Positions 1-10,517 are shown, numbered from the stretch's first letter. The stretch is DNA of 20,497 nt from Setaria digitata (GCA_003640385.1 RCAB01000323.1:53314-73810), one strand, 5' to 3'. Notes: generated by a model from the letters alone, not told the origin. Made by a program: numbers and translations.

Positions 1-1661
1 AAAAAAAAAAAGAAAAAAACTTTATAGATGGAAAATTCAAAAAAAAAAAAAAATGTCAGCATGAAATCAAATTTTTTCCCAATTTCTGATTCAAATTTTT
101 CTCCTTATCTATTATTTTCTTCTTAGTATAATTCTAAAAAAAAAAAAAAAAAAAAAAAAGTAAAAAATGATTGTAAGAAAAATCGGAAGTATATTATGAG
201 AAATTTCAATCAATGTATATAATTTTTTTTTTTTTTTCATGCAAAAAAGCCAAGTAAAAATAAAAATTTCTGCTTTTTTTCTTTTTCCGCTTTTTCCAAT
301 TTTGCTCCCTCAAAAAATTATTCCATTCATATGAATTATAATTCATTTTTTCCTCTTGCTTCTATTTTTTTTTTTTATTCAAAAAAAAAAAAGAACAATT
401 TATATTGTAAAATTTATACTAAAAAAAAAAAAATAATTAAATGTCAATTTCAATTTAAAAAAAAACTTACTAAAATATTAATTAGATATGAAAAATTAAT
501 TGCATGATGAGAATGGAATAGAGAACAATTAGAAATGCTTGCAAAATGAAGAAGTACTTTTAAACGACATATTATAGAGTACAATCAAACATTGACATAA
601 GTGGATGATTTTACTCTGTTGCATCATATTCTCATTGTATTTTTTTTTTTTTTTTTTTTTTTTGGCACTTCAAATTTCAGAATTACATTATTTATATGCT
701 CACAACAATTGAATGTATTCCGTTGATAAAGAAAATTTTGAAGTTTTAAAATTTTTACAACTTTACAGGCAAAAAAAGGAATGTACAGAAAGAATGAAAG
801 AAATAATTTCTTTAATATGATTAAAAATTCCAATCAAAAATTGAATCTTTTTCTTAGGAAAAAAAAAAAAAAAAAGCGAAAAAAATGAAAAATAAATTTT
901 TAGTTTTAAAAAAATGATATTAAGAAATTGTACAAGATGATGAATCCTAAAATTATAGATAAAATTCATTTAATGAATCAAAAAGGTTTCAAAATTTTTT
1001 CTTCATAAATTATTTATCTTTTTATCATTTGCAAGCAAACTTTTTGCACTGCGGAGTTAAATTTTTTTGAATAAATCCTTCTTGTCTAATTCATTTTTTT
1101 TTTTTTTTTTTTTTGTACTCTTTTTCTTGATAAATTATGATGAATTTTAAACGGTTGTTCCAAAAATTATAAATTAGTTATTGGTTACATATCCAGTTTT
1201 AGATTGTCCATATTAACTTTATATGATAATAAATTCACATCTATTTTTCCATTTTTTTTTCTCTTTTTTTTTTTTTTTTAAAAATATTTTTGAATGAGAA
1301 CGAACTTTTCCAGTTTATTCAAATATTAGGAAAACCGTGGAAATTTCTCAATAAATATAATAATAAAACAAATCTAACTTTTTATACAGTTCATAATGAA
1401 ATCAAATTATGATCAAAATTAAAATTAATTCTACTATTCTTCAGAAAAAAAAAAGATGCCAAGGTATCAATATCTTCTATTAATGATAGTTTTTAACGAA
1501 AAAACAACGAATACTTATTAATTGCCATATAAAATCTCTCCTGTTTTCTTTTTTGGCATTTTACAGAAGCTTATAAAATTTATCTAATAAATTATTAAAA
1601 AAAAAAAAAAAAGAAAAGAGAAAAAGAAAAAAGTGCTTATTAGTTAGAAACATAATTACAA
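1..1661. other. A/T-rich spacer
   Basis: Poly-A/T runs and short A/T-rich sequence. The open frames (for example 624-833 and 763-969, minus) are translated homopolymer. No gene, RNA or mobile element is seen. Confidence 0.7.
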
Positions 1662-1835
1662 GCGGATGAAGTGGAAGGAGGACTTGTCTACTTTTATGGT
1701 AACCGATAAATTGCTGTAGCAGTAGGTGGTCGAGCCAATATTACCTGTGAATAACAAATAGCACCTGAAGAGGGAAAGGAAATATTTGAAGATGAGAAAA
1801 TGGGTACCATCAAAGATGATCGATGTTTATTTATA
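1662..1835 (+). pseudogene. Decayed reading-frame island, family unknown
   Basis: A G+C-richer island within A/T spacer. Read in one frame from 1662 it gives protein-like sequence (ADEVEGGLVYFYGNR, stop, IAVAVGGRANITCE, stop, QIAPEEGKEIFEDEKMGTI, then KDDR) interrupted by TAA at 1707 and 1752. Each stop is one C-to-T change away from CAA. I do not recognise the family. The minus strand is also open across part of the island (1841-1690, with PSSGAICYSQVILARPP), so the strand is uncertain. It could be an old gene relic, a fragment of inserted foreign DNA, or chance. Confidence 0.25.
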
Positions 1836-1930
1836 AAATTTATAAAATCATCAATGCATACAATTCTTCTTTCTTTTATAGATACATGTAGAAATTTTAT
1901 ATCAAACTCTTTTTTTTTTCTGTAAATTTA

Positions 1931-2010
1931 AAAAAAAAAAAAAAACAACAAAAAAAAAACAACAAAAAAAAAACAACAAAAAAAAAACAAAAAAAAAACA
2001 AAAAAGAAAG
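1931..2010. repeat. A-rich minisatellite, 14-base unit CAACAAAAAAAAAA
   Basis: C residues at 1946, 1949, 1960, 1963, 1974, 1977, 1988 and 1999 show a 14-base unit repeated three times and then an 11-base variant. The A tracts recur every 11-14 bases. Confidence 0.85.
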
Positions 2011-2278
2011 GAAGCAGAAATTTTGTATTTAATACAATAAGTTATATAAATTCTGAAGAAATTTGGTATTTTAAATGAATTTTTTTTTGCTTCTTTCGGA
2101 TAGAAAATTTTGAAGCATTTCATATAGCAACAATTAAAGGTTCGTTTGAGAAATTTAGGTTTAGTAATGCATTTTTACTTTAAAAATTGAATTCCAAGTA
2201 GGCAGGGTATGTTAGTGTCATCTCATTACAGAAAGGAATGCTTGAAATTTATGAAAATTTATTTATTCAAATTTTCTC

Positions 2279-2315
2279 TTTTTTTTTTTTTTTTTCTCTC
2301 TCTCTCTCTCTCTCT
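2279..2315. repeat. Poly-T followed by (TC)n
   Basis: About 17 T residues followed by roughly ten TC repeats (2295-2315): one continuous pyrimidine tract. Confidence 0.9.
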
Positions 2316-2761
2316 AAACAGCAAAGGAAAATTACGAAAAGAGCTATTCAATATGCATCGAATTTTTTTGCTTCATCCTTAAATTTTTATTTTTTTTTTC
2401 TTTTTTTTTTGGAAAAAGTGAAATATTTTCAGATTATTGTTATCACTACGACTTAGAAGAAAAGATAATACCGTAATACTGATTATTGATTGATAATGTA
2501 TTTATATAATATAATAATGTTTCTTCCATATAAATGGATAAAAAATGAATCACAAAATAATTTCATACAAATTTTTAATAAATTAAGAAAATTAAAGTGG
2601 CAAAAAAAAAAAAAAAAAGAGAGGAAAGAAAGGTAATTTTAATAAGTGTATTCTGTTAAAATCATTCTTTTATCATTTTGTTTAAAATAAAACAAAAAAA
2701 GAAAAAGCAAGAAATTATTCCAACTAACTCGTAAACAATGCTTTATTTTTTATGCTAATAA

Positions 2762-2819
2762 TGCTGGCAAGTTTACATTACAGTATCCGGATTTATCCAA
2801 ATCCGGATTATTGTCAGCA
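2762..2819. repeat. Nested inverted repeat around ATCCGGATTT
   Basis: A perfect 10-base stem (2785-2794 with 2799-2808, loop ATCC) lies inside a second, 8-of-9 stem (tgctggcaa 2762-2770 with ttgtcagca 2811-2819). The inner stem is G+C-richer than its surroundings. Confidence 0.75.
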
Positions 2820-3060
2820 CTCAGAATTTTTAATCGTCATCCAGTTGCATTGCTGAAAGTACCATCTATTTGATGCAATTCTTTTTTTGTATCGCATTTT
2901 TTTTTTTTCCTTTCTTTTATAATTTTAATTATGCGCAAAAATTTTCTAGACACTAAAATTTGACTGCAACTAATACAACTGTGATATGCATTATTTTCCA
3001 TTCAAAATTTTAAAATTTCAAATTATTTTCGAAAAAAAAAAGAGATCCCAATGATAAAAT

Positions 3061-3093
<33 letters not shown>

Positions 3094-3553
3094 ATTAAAA
3101 ACAATTGAATTATAAATTATTGGCATAAAATTATTGTAATTATTATCAAAGAAACAAATTTGAAAGTCATCGCAAATTCTCTGTTCAATTAATGCATTCA
3201 TGCTTAAATATATCATTTATTAACACGTATTTCACGTCACTTTCATTCACCATATTCACGTACCCCAAAAGTAATGCACTTTTTTCAGATATGCTTTAAA
3301 GGAATATGTCGAAAAAAGAAACAAACAAAAAAGAGATTTTAAAATTAAATGTGTAACAAGCATGACTAATTAAAGAAGTGATGCAAAATGGAACAGTTAC
3401 GTTAATAGGCATGTTAAAGATACAAATAAAATTAAGATGGTATCTCGGTGATGAACAAATAAGTAAGAAGACTATTTCAGTCATTAATTTATTAGTTAGT
3501 TAATTTAATGAACAGTACTGTGGACAAAACCGGATTAGTTAATTTTATCAAAT

Positions 3554-3600
3554 CAAAATCATTCTCGTCTTCCGTTTTAATCACCAAAATCATTCTCGTC
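3554..3600. repeat. Direct repeat caaaatcattctcgtc, 31-base spacing
   Basis: Identical 16-mers at 3554-3569 and 3585-3600 within a more degenerate 31-base repeat. On the minus strand the copies read as acidic peptides (EDENDFD, DDENDFGD) in different frames. Confidence 0.75.
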
Positions 3601-4621
3601 ATCTGTTTCTGTCGTCAAATTAAACTTTCGACGCCTTCATCTACCTATTCAAGGCCTTCTCTAAACACTTCGTTTCATTCCATTCTCTTCAGTTCTACTT
3701 TTATTTTATAGTCATTTTTAATTGCCTTTATTAGTTGCTACTTGGTAATTGTCAGTTTGGTAGTTCTTCAAAATTTTCATCATTTAATGAATTTCTCATA
3801 ATAGGACGTTTTGTATTTTGGATAAGCTATTAAAAGTTTAAGTGCGAAAAAAAAAAAGGAACCAAAAGAAGTTGGATTTTGATTTTTTATTGTTAAAATT
3901 TAGCTATATGAGTGGATATTGCTAACTTATCGATGATAAGTCAAGTTGGCTGAAGAGATTATGACGAGAACATATGAAAAAGGATGGCATTTCACGAGAG
4001 TTTATTAAGAAAACTTATCAAAATCTTTCACAGTATTTTTTCGTTTTCTTCTTGCTTCTTTTCTTCTTAAAATCGATTTCATCCTTTTTGCTGTAATAAT
4101 AATGAAACTTTTGTCAAAATTTTCTAAACCCTTCTTTTTAAGCTTTCTATGAAAATTCATCCTTATCTGTGTAATTTAATTAAAATTTAATTAATGGATA
4201 ATTGAATCTTCTTTTGTGCTTATTTGAATTTTACTTTTTCTTCGGCCCACCATTAAGCGTTAACAGTAAGCATCAAAAGTAAGCATATCAGTGCTGATAA
4301 TAAATTGATGTGAATCCATGTGAATCAGTCATGTAAGAATGTCTTAAAACAAGTACCAATCATAAACATTAGCATAAATAATTCCAGTTTAATTTAACGT
4401 GAAAAAAAAAAGTTAAACGTGTTGGCATCACGTGCATTTTCCTGATTGCTGCATTCGGATTCGCAAGTGTCAATTAGTAAATGTTAAGTAAGAGTGTTAT
4501 TTGATTGCTTATGACTGAAATTGGCATATTTTGAAAAGAAATACTAAATTCATGGCATCGCATGACGATTTTAAAATATCATTTCAACATTAGCAAAACT
4601 TATATACTTAAGTATATACTA
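3601..4621. other. Spacer with fewer homopolymers
   Basis: Somewhat more complex than its neighbours, with short direct repeats (agtaagcat twice near 4265-4285, atgtgaatc twice near 4310-4328) and the double GATA palindrome at 3925. The 67-codon serine-rich frame at 3508-3711 crosses the 31-base repeat and has no recognised features. Confidence 0.5.
3925..3941. promoter_or_regulatory. Palindromic double GATA site
   Basis: ACTTATC-GAT-GATAAGT, perfect 7-base arms with a 3-base centre, gives two GATAAG cores in inverted orientation. No gene is confirmed nearby. Confidence 0.3.
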
Positions 4622-4857
4622 TTACTTATATACTTATATACTTTTTTTTATATAAAAACTTATATACTTAAACTTATATACTCATGTTCTTCTATACTTA
4701 AGTAATCTCCAGAATTGACGACCAAAAAATAAAAAAANTTACTTATATACTTATATACTTTTTTTTTATATAAAAACTTATATACTTAAACTTATATACT
4801 TATGTTCTTCTATACTTAAGTAATCTCCAGAATTGACGACCAAAAAATAAAAAAATT
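4622..4857. repeat. Two-copy tandem repeat, about 118-base unit
   Basis: Copies 4622-4738 and 4739-4857 differ by one T in a run and one C/T change. Each begins with several CTTATATAC sub-repeats and ends in a unique part (agtaatctccagaattgacg). The single undetermined base (n, 4738) sits at the junction, suggesting assembly difficulty and perhaps collapsed copies. The tatacttatatactta motif returns at about 10065-10082. Confidence 0.9.
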
Positions 4858-5573
4858 CCTGATTGGGTAGAGGTGAATTTTGTTCTTTTTTTTTATAAAT
4901 TTTATTTATTTATTTTTGATAAATAATAGAAAACAAACAAACAAAAGGAACTTAATAATGAATAACTAAAAAAAAATAAAGTAAGTGACATGAAGTATCA
5001 ATTCATATTTTTAATATTATTATCGATAAAATATGACTGAAACATACAAATGTCTTAAATTTTTGACTTCATTTTTTTTTCCTAATTTACAAAAAAAAAA
5101 GGTTATGAAAGAATTTTGATAAATTATAAATTAATATTTGATATTTCTTCTTTTTCAGTTTTTATTTCAAATGAAATTCTTAGTTTGATAAAATTTTGAA
5201 CAGTTTATTTTTTGGGCATGAATTAAGCAATAAAAAGACTAAGTTTGCGATAAAAATTAATTGATATCATCATTGGTTTTATCTAATTATTAAACTGCAA
5301 CATATAAATCAGTGATTCAAAAAACCCATCAGTTGTTCTTTACAGACAGAAGGTTATTATTCAGCAAACTGATAATTTGATAAGAAGCAGATAAGAAACG
5401 AAAATGCAGAATGAATCAATGTTAGCCGTTATAAATGTTACTCTCATTGCATAACTTTTTCATATAGCAGAAATTTTAATTAACTATGCAAAATTAGTAA
5501 TAAGAAATTAGCTCTTAAAAACAATACCATGCTTCTTGAATATGATCACCCATCTCACTTGATCAATCACTAA
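4858..5573. other. A/T-rich spacer
   Basis: No gene seen. Three GATAA cores fall within about 25 bases at 5371-5395. Confidence 0.6.
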
Positions 5574-5783
5574 TTACCACATTGTAATTAACAGTTTTAC
5601 CAGATTTTTGCTTCCGTACAAACAGGCATAAATTGTTTGTAGCGTTTGCATCTTAATTGATTGAAGATGGACAAATAATCTGAAGCATCCTGGAAGAAGC
5701 TCATCATTTCCAGAAGCAATATATGCAAATTTTCTCATCTTATAAGTTGCTTCCTGAATAGAAGTAGAATGAAGTGGTAGCAT
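5574..5783 (-). CDS. Open frame or single exon of unknown identity
   Basis: A minus-strand frame of 69 codons with mixed, non-repetitive composition, unlike most open frames here, which are translated poly-A/T. An in-frame ttctacttctattcag lies within it (5769-5784), a good nematode acceptor, so the coding part may begin at EATYKMRKFAYIASG rather than at the ATG. A gtaaaac near its end could be a donor. I found no clear flanking exons on the minus strand and recognise no family. The block of candidate regulatory motifs at 5900-6355 lies just upstream on this strand. Chance remains likely. Confidence 0.2.
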   Translation of the reverse strand: MLPLHSTSIQEATYKMRKFAYIASGNDELLPGCFRLFVHLQSIKMQTLQTIYACLYGSKNLVKLLITMW

Positions 5784-5902
5784 TCAGCATGCAATTAATG
5801 ATTCATTTTATTTGTGAAAGTGAATGGAATGAATGTACAGTTGAAATTTTCTCGGAGAAGTGGAAGAGGGAGAATTTCCTTTTTTATATTAGTTTATTTT
5901 AC

Positions 5903-5919
5903 CGCGGAAATCTCCCGCG
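5903..5919. promoter_or_regulatory. CG-rich inverted repeat CGCGG(7)CCGCG
   Basis: Perfect 5-base arms at 5903-5907 and 5915-5919 around a 7-base spacer, in a stretch with several CG dinucleotides where the surroundings have almost none. One half reads TCTCCCGCG, similar to E2F-type sites. No function is shown by the sequence. Confidence 0.3.
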
Positions 5920-6129
5920 AGTTCACGGCACGTAGATGTGTTATATGAGGTAAGAAACAAGATAAATTTCATTTGTTACACTTAAAACTGAAAGAATAGT
6001 AATACTATTCTAAATACTGGTTTGTTATTAGCACTTTAGAAGGATTAAAGCAACGAAAATTGTTAGCATTTTTTTTTTTTTTTTTGGACAAATTTGATAG
6101 CATTTCTTCTTCTCTGGTAGAAAGCATTG

Positions 6130-6150
6130 TTTCCCGAGATTTCCCGAATT
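6130..6150. promoter_or_regulatory. Heat-shock-element-like site
   Basis: TTCccGAGatTTCccGAA is four alternating nTTCn/nGAAn pentamers with 11 of 12 consensus bases (GAG for GAA in the second). HSF-1 binds arrays of three or more such units. No chaperone gene is visible nearby, so the target is unknown. Confidence 0.4.
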
Positions 6151-6209
6151 TCATAATTTAAGTGCTAAAATTAGCAATAATCTCGATTGGTTTACAGGTG
6201 ATATAGTAG

Positions 6210-6352
6210 AGATAAGTAACAAAATGTCATCCAGTTGTTATTATTACTTGATAATATTTTGTTCTTATCGCACAAATAATAAAAATGTTGCCTTCTTCAG
6301 ATTAGATAAACGTTATCTGTACTTATTATTGCTTATCACTTGATGGTTATCA
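6210..6352. promoter_or_regulatory. Cluster of seven GATAA cores
   Basis: GATAA cores lie at about 6211, 6250, 6265 (minus), 6305, 6313 (minus), 6333 (minus) and 6347 (minus). Two of them form the palindrome AGATAA-ACG-TTATCT at 6304-6318. GATA factors such as ELT-2 use TGATAA-type sites in worm promoters. No gene start is confirmed next to the cluster. Confidence 0.35.
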
Positions 6353-6850
6353 ATTATTGACCACAGTAGCAGTATTGGCAATTAAGAAACTGAACTATTT
6401 GTATATGGTACTAATGAATGTTACTATTAGATATTGTATCATCCAAATTTACCATATGTTCATTGTCAAATTAGTAACACCTTGCATGTGCAATATGGAG
6501 AAATGTAAAAATTAATTAGATTAATTAGATTAGATTCAATAAATGCACAATTCTGTCAAAACATAATCATGCATTAAAATAATTAAACGAATCTTCCAAT
6601 AAATATTTGAATTTCACTCTTATTCAAAATATTAACTGACTTTAAATAAATTTGAAATTGAATTTAAAACTTTTTAATCATAGTGTTTTTATAAAACTTT
6701 CAAAATTTTGTTTATAATGTTATAAAATTAACAACGAAAGAAATTCTTGAAATTTTACGAAAGAAAAATTTTTGAAAGCATACTGAGTACCATAAATAAA
6801 CCTTAAATTTCGTGAAATATAAAATATGAAAAAAATCCATGACTCAAATC

Positions 6851-6975
6851 TTATTATTGGAAATGATTAATACATTATTGAAATTGAAATTCATTAATAC
6901 ATAAAAAGTGATAATTCAATAAAATCTATTATTGGAACTGATTAATACATTACAAAAAATGATAATTTAACAATT
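6851..6975. repeat. Imperfect direct repeat, 75-base spacing
   Basis: tattattggaaatgattaat at 6852 returns with one change at 6927, and attaatacat occurs a third time between them. This is an old tandem duplication of about 75 bases, the second copy truncated. Confidence 0.65.
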
Positions 6976-7405
6976 AATCGATGATTTTTTTTTTAATGGA
7001 ATTATTTGCAATGCATATAATTTATCGAATATGAGAAAAAGGATGCTTTCCATTTGGATAAAATTGAAACTGTACAGTTCAGATATGGAAAAAAAAAAAA
7101 AAAAATTGTAATGGTAATTAAACCTGAGGCTTGCTTTTTGAACTTTATTATCATTTCTTGCTGATAAAAAATTTTCATTTTTTAACATTTCATTTACCAG
7201 AAATAATAAATGATAAAATGCATTCAGTTCTTCTTGTTCAAACAGAAATATGATGAATTGATAAAGTATGCCGAGATTTTGTTAAATAATAATTCTATTA
7301 AGAGAACTAATTATTATTAGGTGAGGTATTTTTCGGTACATTTTTGTGATTCATTATATGAGAAAAATAAATCAAACAACATCAGCACATTCCGATATTT
7401 ATCAC

Positions 7406-7428
7406 ATGATATGATATGATATGATATG
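7406..7428. repeat. (ATGAT)n pentanucleotide repeat
   Basis: Four perfect ATGAT units plus a partial fifth. Confidence 0.9.
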
Positions 7429-8147
7429 TTTGTTGATCAATGAACTACCATCGAAATTTCATTCATTTAAATAACAGCATGACAAATATTTTGCCAAAAA
7501 AAAAAAAAAAAAAAATGGAAAATTGTAACATATTGTGTTCATGATTCAATCGGAAACAAAAATATCAGTAAAATCTTTTGAAATAGCATCAAAATTTTAT
7601 TGCTTCCATAGGGATGAAGTAATTGATGGAAATTAGAAAAGATTGCTATAAAATTTGATGCAGACGGTAATTTATCACTGTTAAATCTATTCTGATTTTA
7701 TCACTTTTTTTTTTTTTTTTTTAATCTAATTTATCAAACGCCGAAAATAAATCAGGACAAAAAAAAAGGATAGTATCGGTTGGGCATAATTTATTCAAAA
7801 AGTAAAAATTACTTATTCCCACTATTATGTCACAAATTGTTTTTTAGGTCATCACGTCGAGAATTTTCAGTCTTATGACATGTAATTGATTAACAGTGAT
7901 AGCAGTGATGTACCAAAAGTAGGCTGTTTTTTTTTTTTTTTTTTTTAAATTTAGTACGCATTGATAAAATAAAATTCATTTTGAAAGGAATTGATTAATT
8001 ACTGAATTTCATATAAACTTCATAAATAATATATTTGTGCTTTCCTTATCGCATACTTTTACAATATATGATATGACATATTTTGAGCATAGTGCAATCT
8101 ATAATTTTGTATTCACACTAGTAGTAGTTGATAATATAGAAGCTTTC

Positions 8148-8150
<3 letters not shown>

Positions 8151-8180
<30 letters not shown>
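8151..8180. repeat. Longest of many poly-A/poly-T tracts
   Basis: Thirty A residues. Other runs of 20 or more include 136-159 (A), 640-663 (T), 3065-3092 (A), 8829-8852 (T) and 12486-12511 (T, in the sur-6 leader). They are scattered on both strands, lack flanking target duplications or gene remnants, and appear to be a genome-wide feature rather than retroposon tails. Run lengths may be inexact in assembly. Confidence 0.9.
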
Positions 8181-8181
<1 letters not shown>

Positions 8182-8513
8182 AGGCTGATCCTAAGAATTG
8201 AAGAAATTTTGTCAAAAATAAAAAATAAAAAAGAAAACCAGGCCATTCTACTTGACCGATTATAAATCCCAACAAATTCTTTCGGGAAATTTGATGAAAA
8301 TTGATAACATGTCACTTTTGGTGATTATAAAAGTGATAGGATGAGAACTTTGACAAGAAACAGGCCTAACATTTATCTTAACAAGGAAAATGATTTGATT
8401 TATCTATTTATATGAACATGTACTTAAAATACGTTTTATAATTAAAATTAGTGATGTACTCATACTGGGAATTCGTTTTGATTACTCCAATTCATATTAT
8501 TTCAATATTTTAG

Positions 8514-8602
8514 TTCACGGTGTAATAATTGTGTTATTTCAGTTCGTGCTGTATTAATTTGAATATTTAAAATTCGTGCTGTATTAATTTGAATATTTAA
8601 AA
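8514..8602. repeat. Minisatellite, 30-base unit
   Basis: Two perfect copies at 8543-8572 and 8573-8602, beginning ttcgtgctgtattaatttg. A degenerate 29-base copy precedes them (8514-8542) and a more diverged one may follow. Confidence 0.85.
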
Positions 8603-9365
8603 TTTGTTGTGACTTTTTTTTTTGAATTTAAACATTTCACAGTTGTTGTAACTATTTTTGTTATCGCTAAATTGTAATTTTCAATATTTGCAAATAATAT
8701 TTATTGTTTTCATCGTTGATTATTTTCAAAATATATTTCCAATAAAATGATACAAATAGCGAAGAAAAAGAGTGATATATTCAATCCGATTAATTAAATT
8801 CCAATGCAGAAAGCTCAATTTTGCTTCGTTTTTTTTTTTTTTTTTTTTTTTTAATTTCAAAATGGTAATTGATTTCGATTAAATTTCGAAATTTAAAATA
8901 AAAATGCGAATTTTGATTTAAGATATGAATTTTAGGCATCAAAATTTAATTTTTTTTTTTTTTGCTCAAAAATTTTCATCATCTCAAAAAAACACGAAAA
9001 TCATAAGCAAAATTTCTGTAAAAATTATTTTTATTCACTTTTTTTCTTTTTTTATACAACATGAAAGTTTTAAATAAATAATTTGCAAAAGTTCTAGATT
9101 CACATCTTATTTGCACTGGGACAACAAACTACAGGAATGAAACTTTTAGTGAAAGCATTTCCTTGATCAGACCAGGTGATCGATCTGATTGATTTCTTCG
9201 TTCCTGTTCAGTTGTTCAATGGCTTTTATTTCTCATTGTATTTAAAATAAACCACAAAATGTTGGGATGAAATTAGACATTTCAAATTGAATAGATTGTT
9301 CATTATTATATACGTCAACAGCGTGTATTTCATTAAACGTTTTTTAATTCTTTTTTTTTTTTTTG

Positions 9366-9447
9366 AATTTCTCAGTGGAATAATTTATTTCTTCCTCTAT
9401 TTTTTTTATTTGTTTATTTTTTAAATAATTTATTTCACTGAGAAATT
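9366..9447. repeat. Inverted repeat, 25-base arms
   Basis: Arms 9366-9390 and 9423-9447 (beginning aatttctcagtg on each strand) match at 23 of 25 positions around a 32-base T-rich loop. G:U pairs could extend the stem in RNA. It may be a small foldback element or a hairpin RNA; no transcript evidence is visible. Confidence 0.8.
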
Positions 9448-9789
9448 TGATAAATTTGTATTTACATGTATCGCATAATTTTAATTAGAAAAAGCATTTA
9501 ATCAGAAAATTAATTAATTTTGAGCTTCACCAATAATCAAAATTGATTGAGTGAAACTTAAATTCGCAGTATTTCATACTTAAGTAGCAAAAAAAAATTA
9601 CTAATTATTGCAATCAAAATTACTTGTTAATTATAGCTTAAAAAGTAAAAATAAATACAGCTAAAATTTCATTTAATAGAGATTAATTATACCAAACAAT
9701 GAGTGGAGAAATTTTAAGCTAACATCTCTAGCTCATAATATGAAAAAAAATTGATTTAAATTAAATATAGATATGTAATTAAATTAAGT

Positions 9790-9794
<5 letters not shown>

Positions 9795-9827
<33 letters not shown>

Positions 9828-9958
9828 TTATATTCACTGATCATATATATATATATTTATATTTATTTTTATTTATATATATATTTATATTTATTTTTTA
9901 TTTTATATTTATATATATATATATATATTTATATTTTTTTTTATTTATATATATATAA
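9795..9958. repeat. (AT)n microsatellite and imperfect TATATTTA block
   Basis: A pure AT run of 30 bases (9795-9824) is followed from 9843 by interrupted TATATAT/TTTATT sequence. Confidence 0.9.
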
Positions 9959-10373
9959 TTTCAAATATAATTCTATTTCTGACAGCTAAAATAAAACTTC
10001 TCATTATAGTCTAATTGGCTCTATGTAAGAGCTAGGCAATATAGAGAGTGAAAAGTTTCTAGTCTATACTTATATACTTATAAGTGCCAAGCTATCCAAG
10101 CTAACTGGTCATCCTATTGGTCATTAACGATCGATTTCGACATGAAGATGCCAAGTTTTGAAACATTTTTTTTTTTTACTTTTCATTACGATGCACACTC
10201 ATTTGCTCCATTATCACTGATCATTTCGGTTGTTTCATTTTATTTATTTATTTTTTGAAAAATTTAAATTCCTAAATCACAATAGATGAAAAATATTCTC
10301 ATTTCTTAATTAAAATTAATGAGAGAAAAGAATAATGGGTCAATTTTTAAATTGATTATGTGAATTTGCTGGC

Positions 10374-10391
10374 ATATATATATATATATAT
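10374..10391. repeat. (AT)n microsatellite
   Basis: Pure AT alternation of 18 bases, flanked by ggc and ttacgg. Confidence 0.85.
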
Positions 10392-10500
10392 TTACGGTGA
10401 GATAAAATTTTCAAAAATGAGTCAAACAGAAGTTATATGAGTGAATTTTTTTTTTTATTTTTTGATTTCATTAAAATATTCTAAAATTTATAATATTTAC

Positions 10501-10517
10501 AACGGAAATTTTCCGTT
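10501..10517. repeat. 17-base palindrome AACGGAAA-T-TTTCCGTT
   Basis: Perfect 8-base arms around a single T in A/T-rich spacer. It could be a dimeric protein-binding site or chance. Confidence 0.6.

Larger units (their letters stand above)
2011..3553. other. A/T-rich spacer
   Basis: Apart from the pyrimidine tract at 2279-2315 and the nested hairpin at 2762-2819, I see only low-complexity sequence and short chance frames. Confidence 0.65.
6360..8513. other. A/T-rich spacer
   Basis: Holds the direct repeat at 6851 and the pentanucleotide repeat at 7406. Open frames at 6967-7188 and 8118-8315 (minus) run through poly-A/T tracts and are not convincing. Confidence 0.6.

Noticed and set aside
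624..969. Minus-strand open frames rich in F and K
   Set aside because: They are translations of poly-A/T tracts with no domain or codon signal.
1902..2123. Phenylalanine-rich minus-strand frame resembling a membrane protein
   Set aside because: The hydrophobic stretch is the reverse of the CAACAAAAAAAAAA minisatellite, so it is a repeat artefact.
9366..9447. rho-independent type terminator (hairpin with T run)
   Set aside because: The setting is eukaryotic nuclear DNA, and the stem is A/T-rich with the T tract in the loop.
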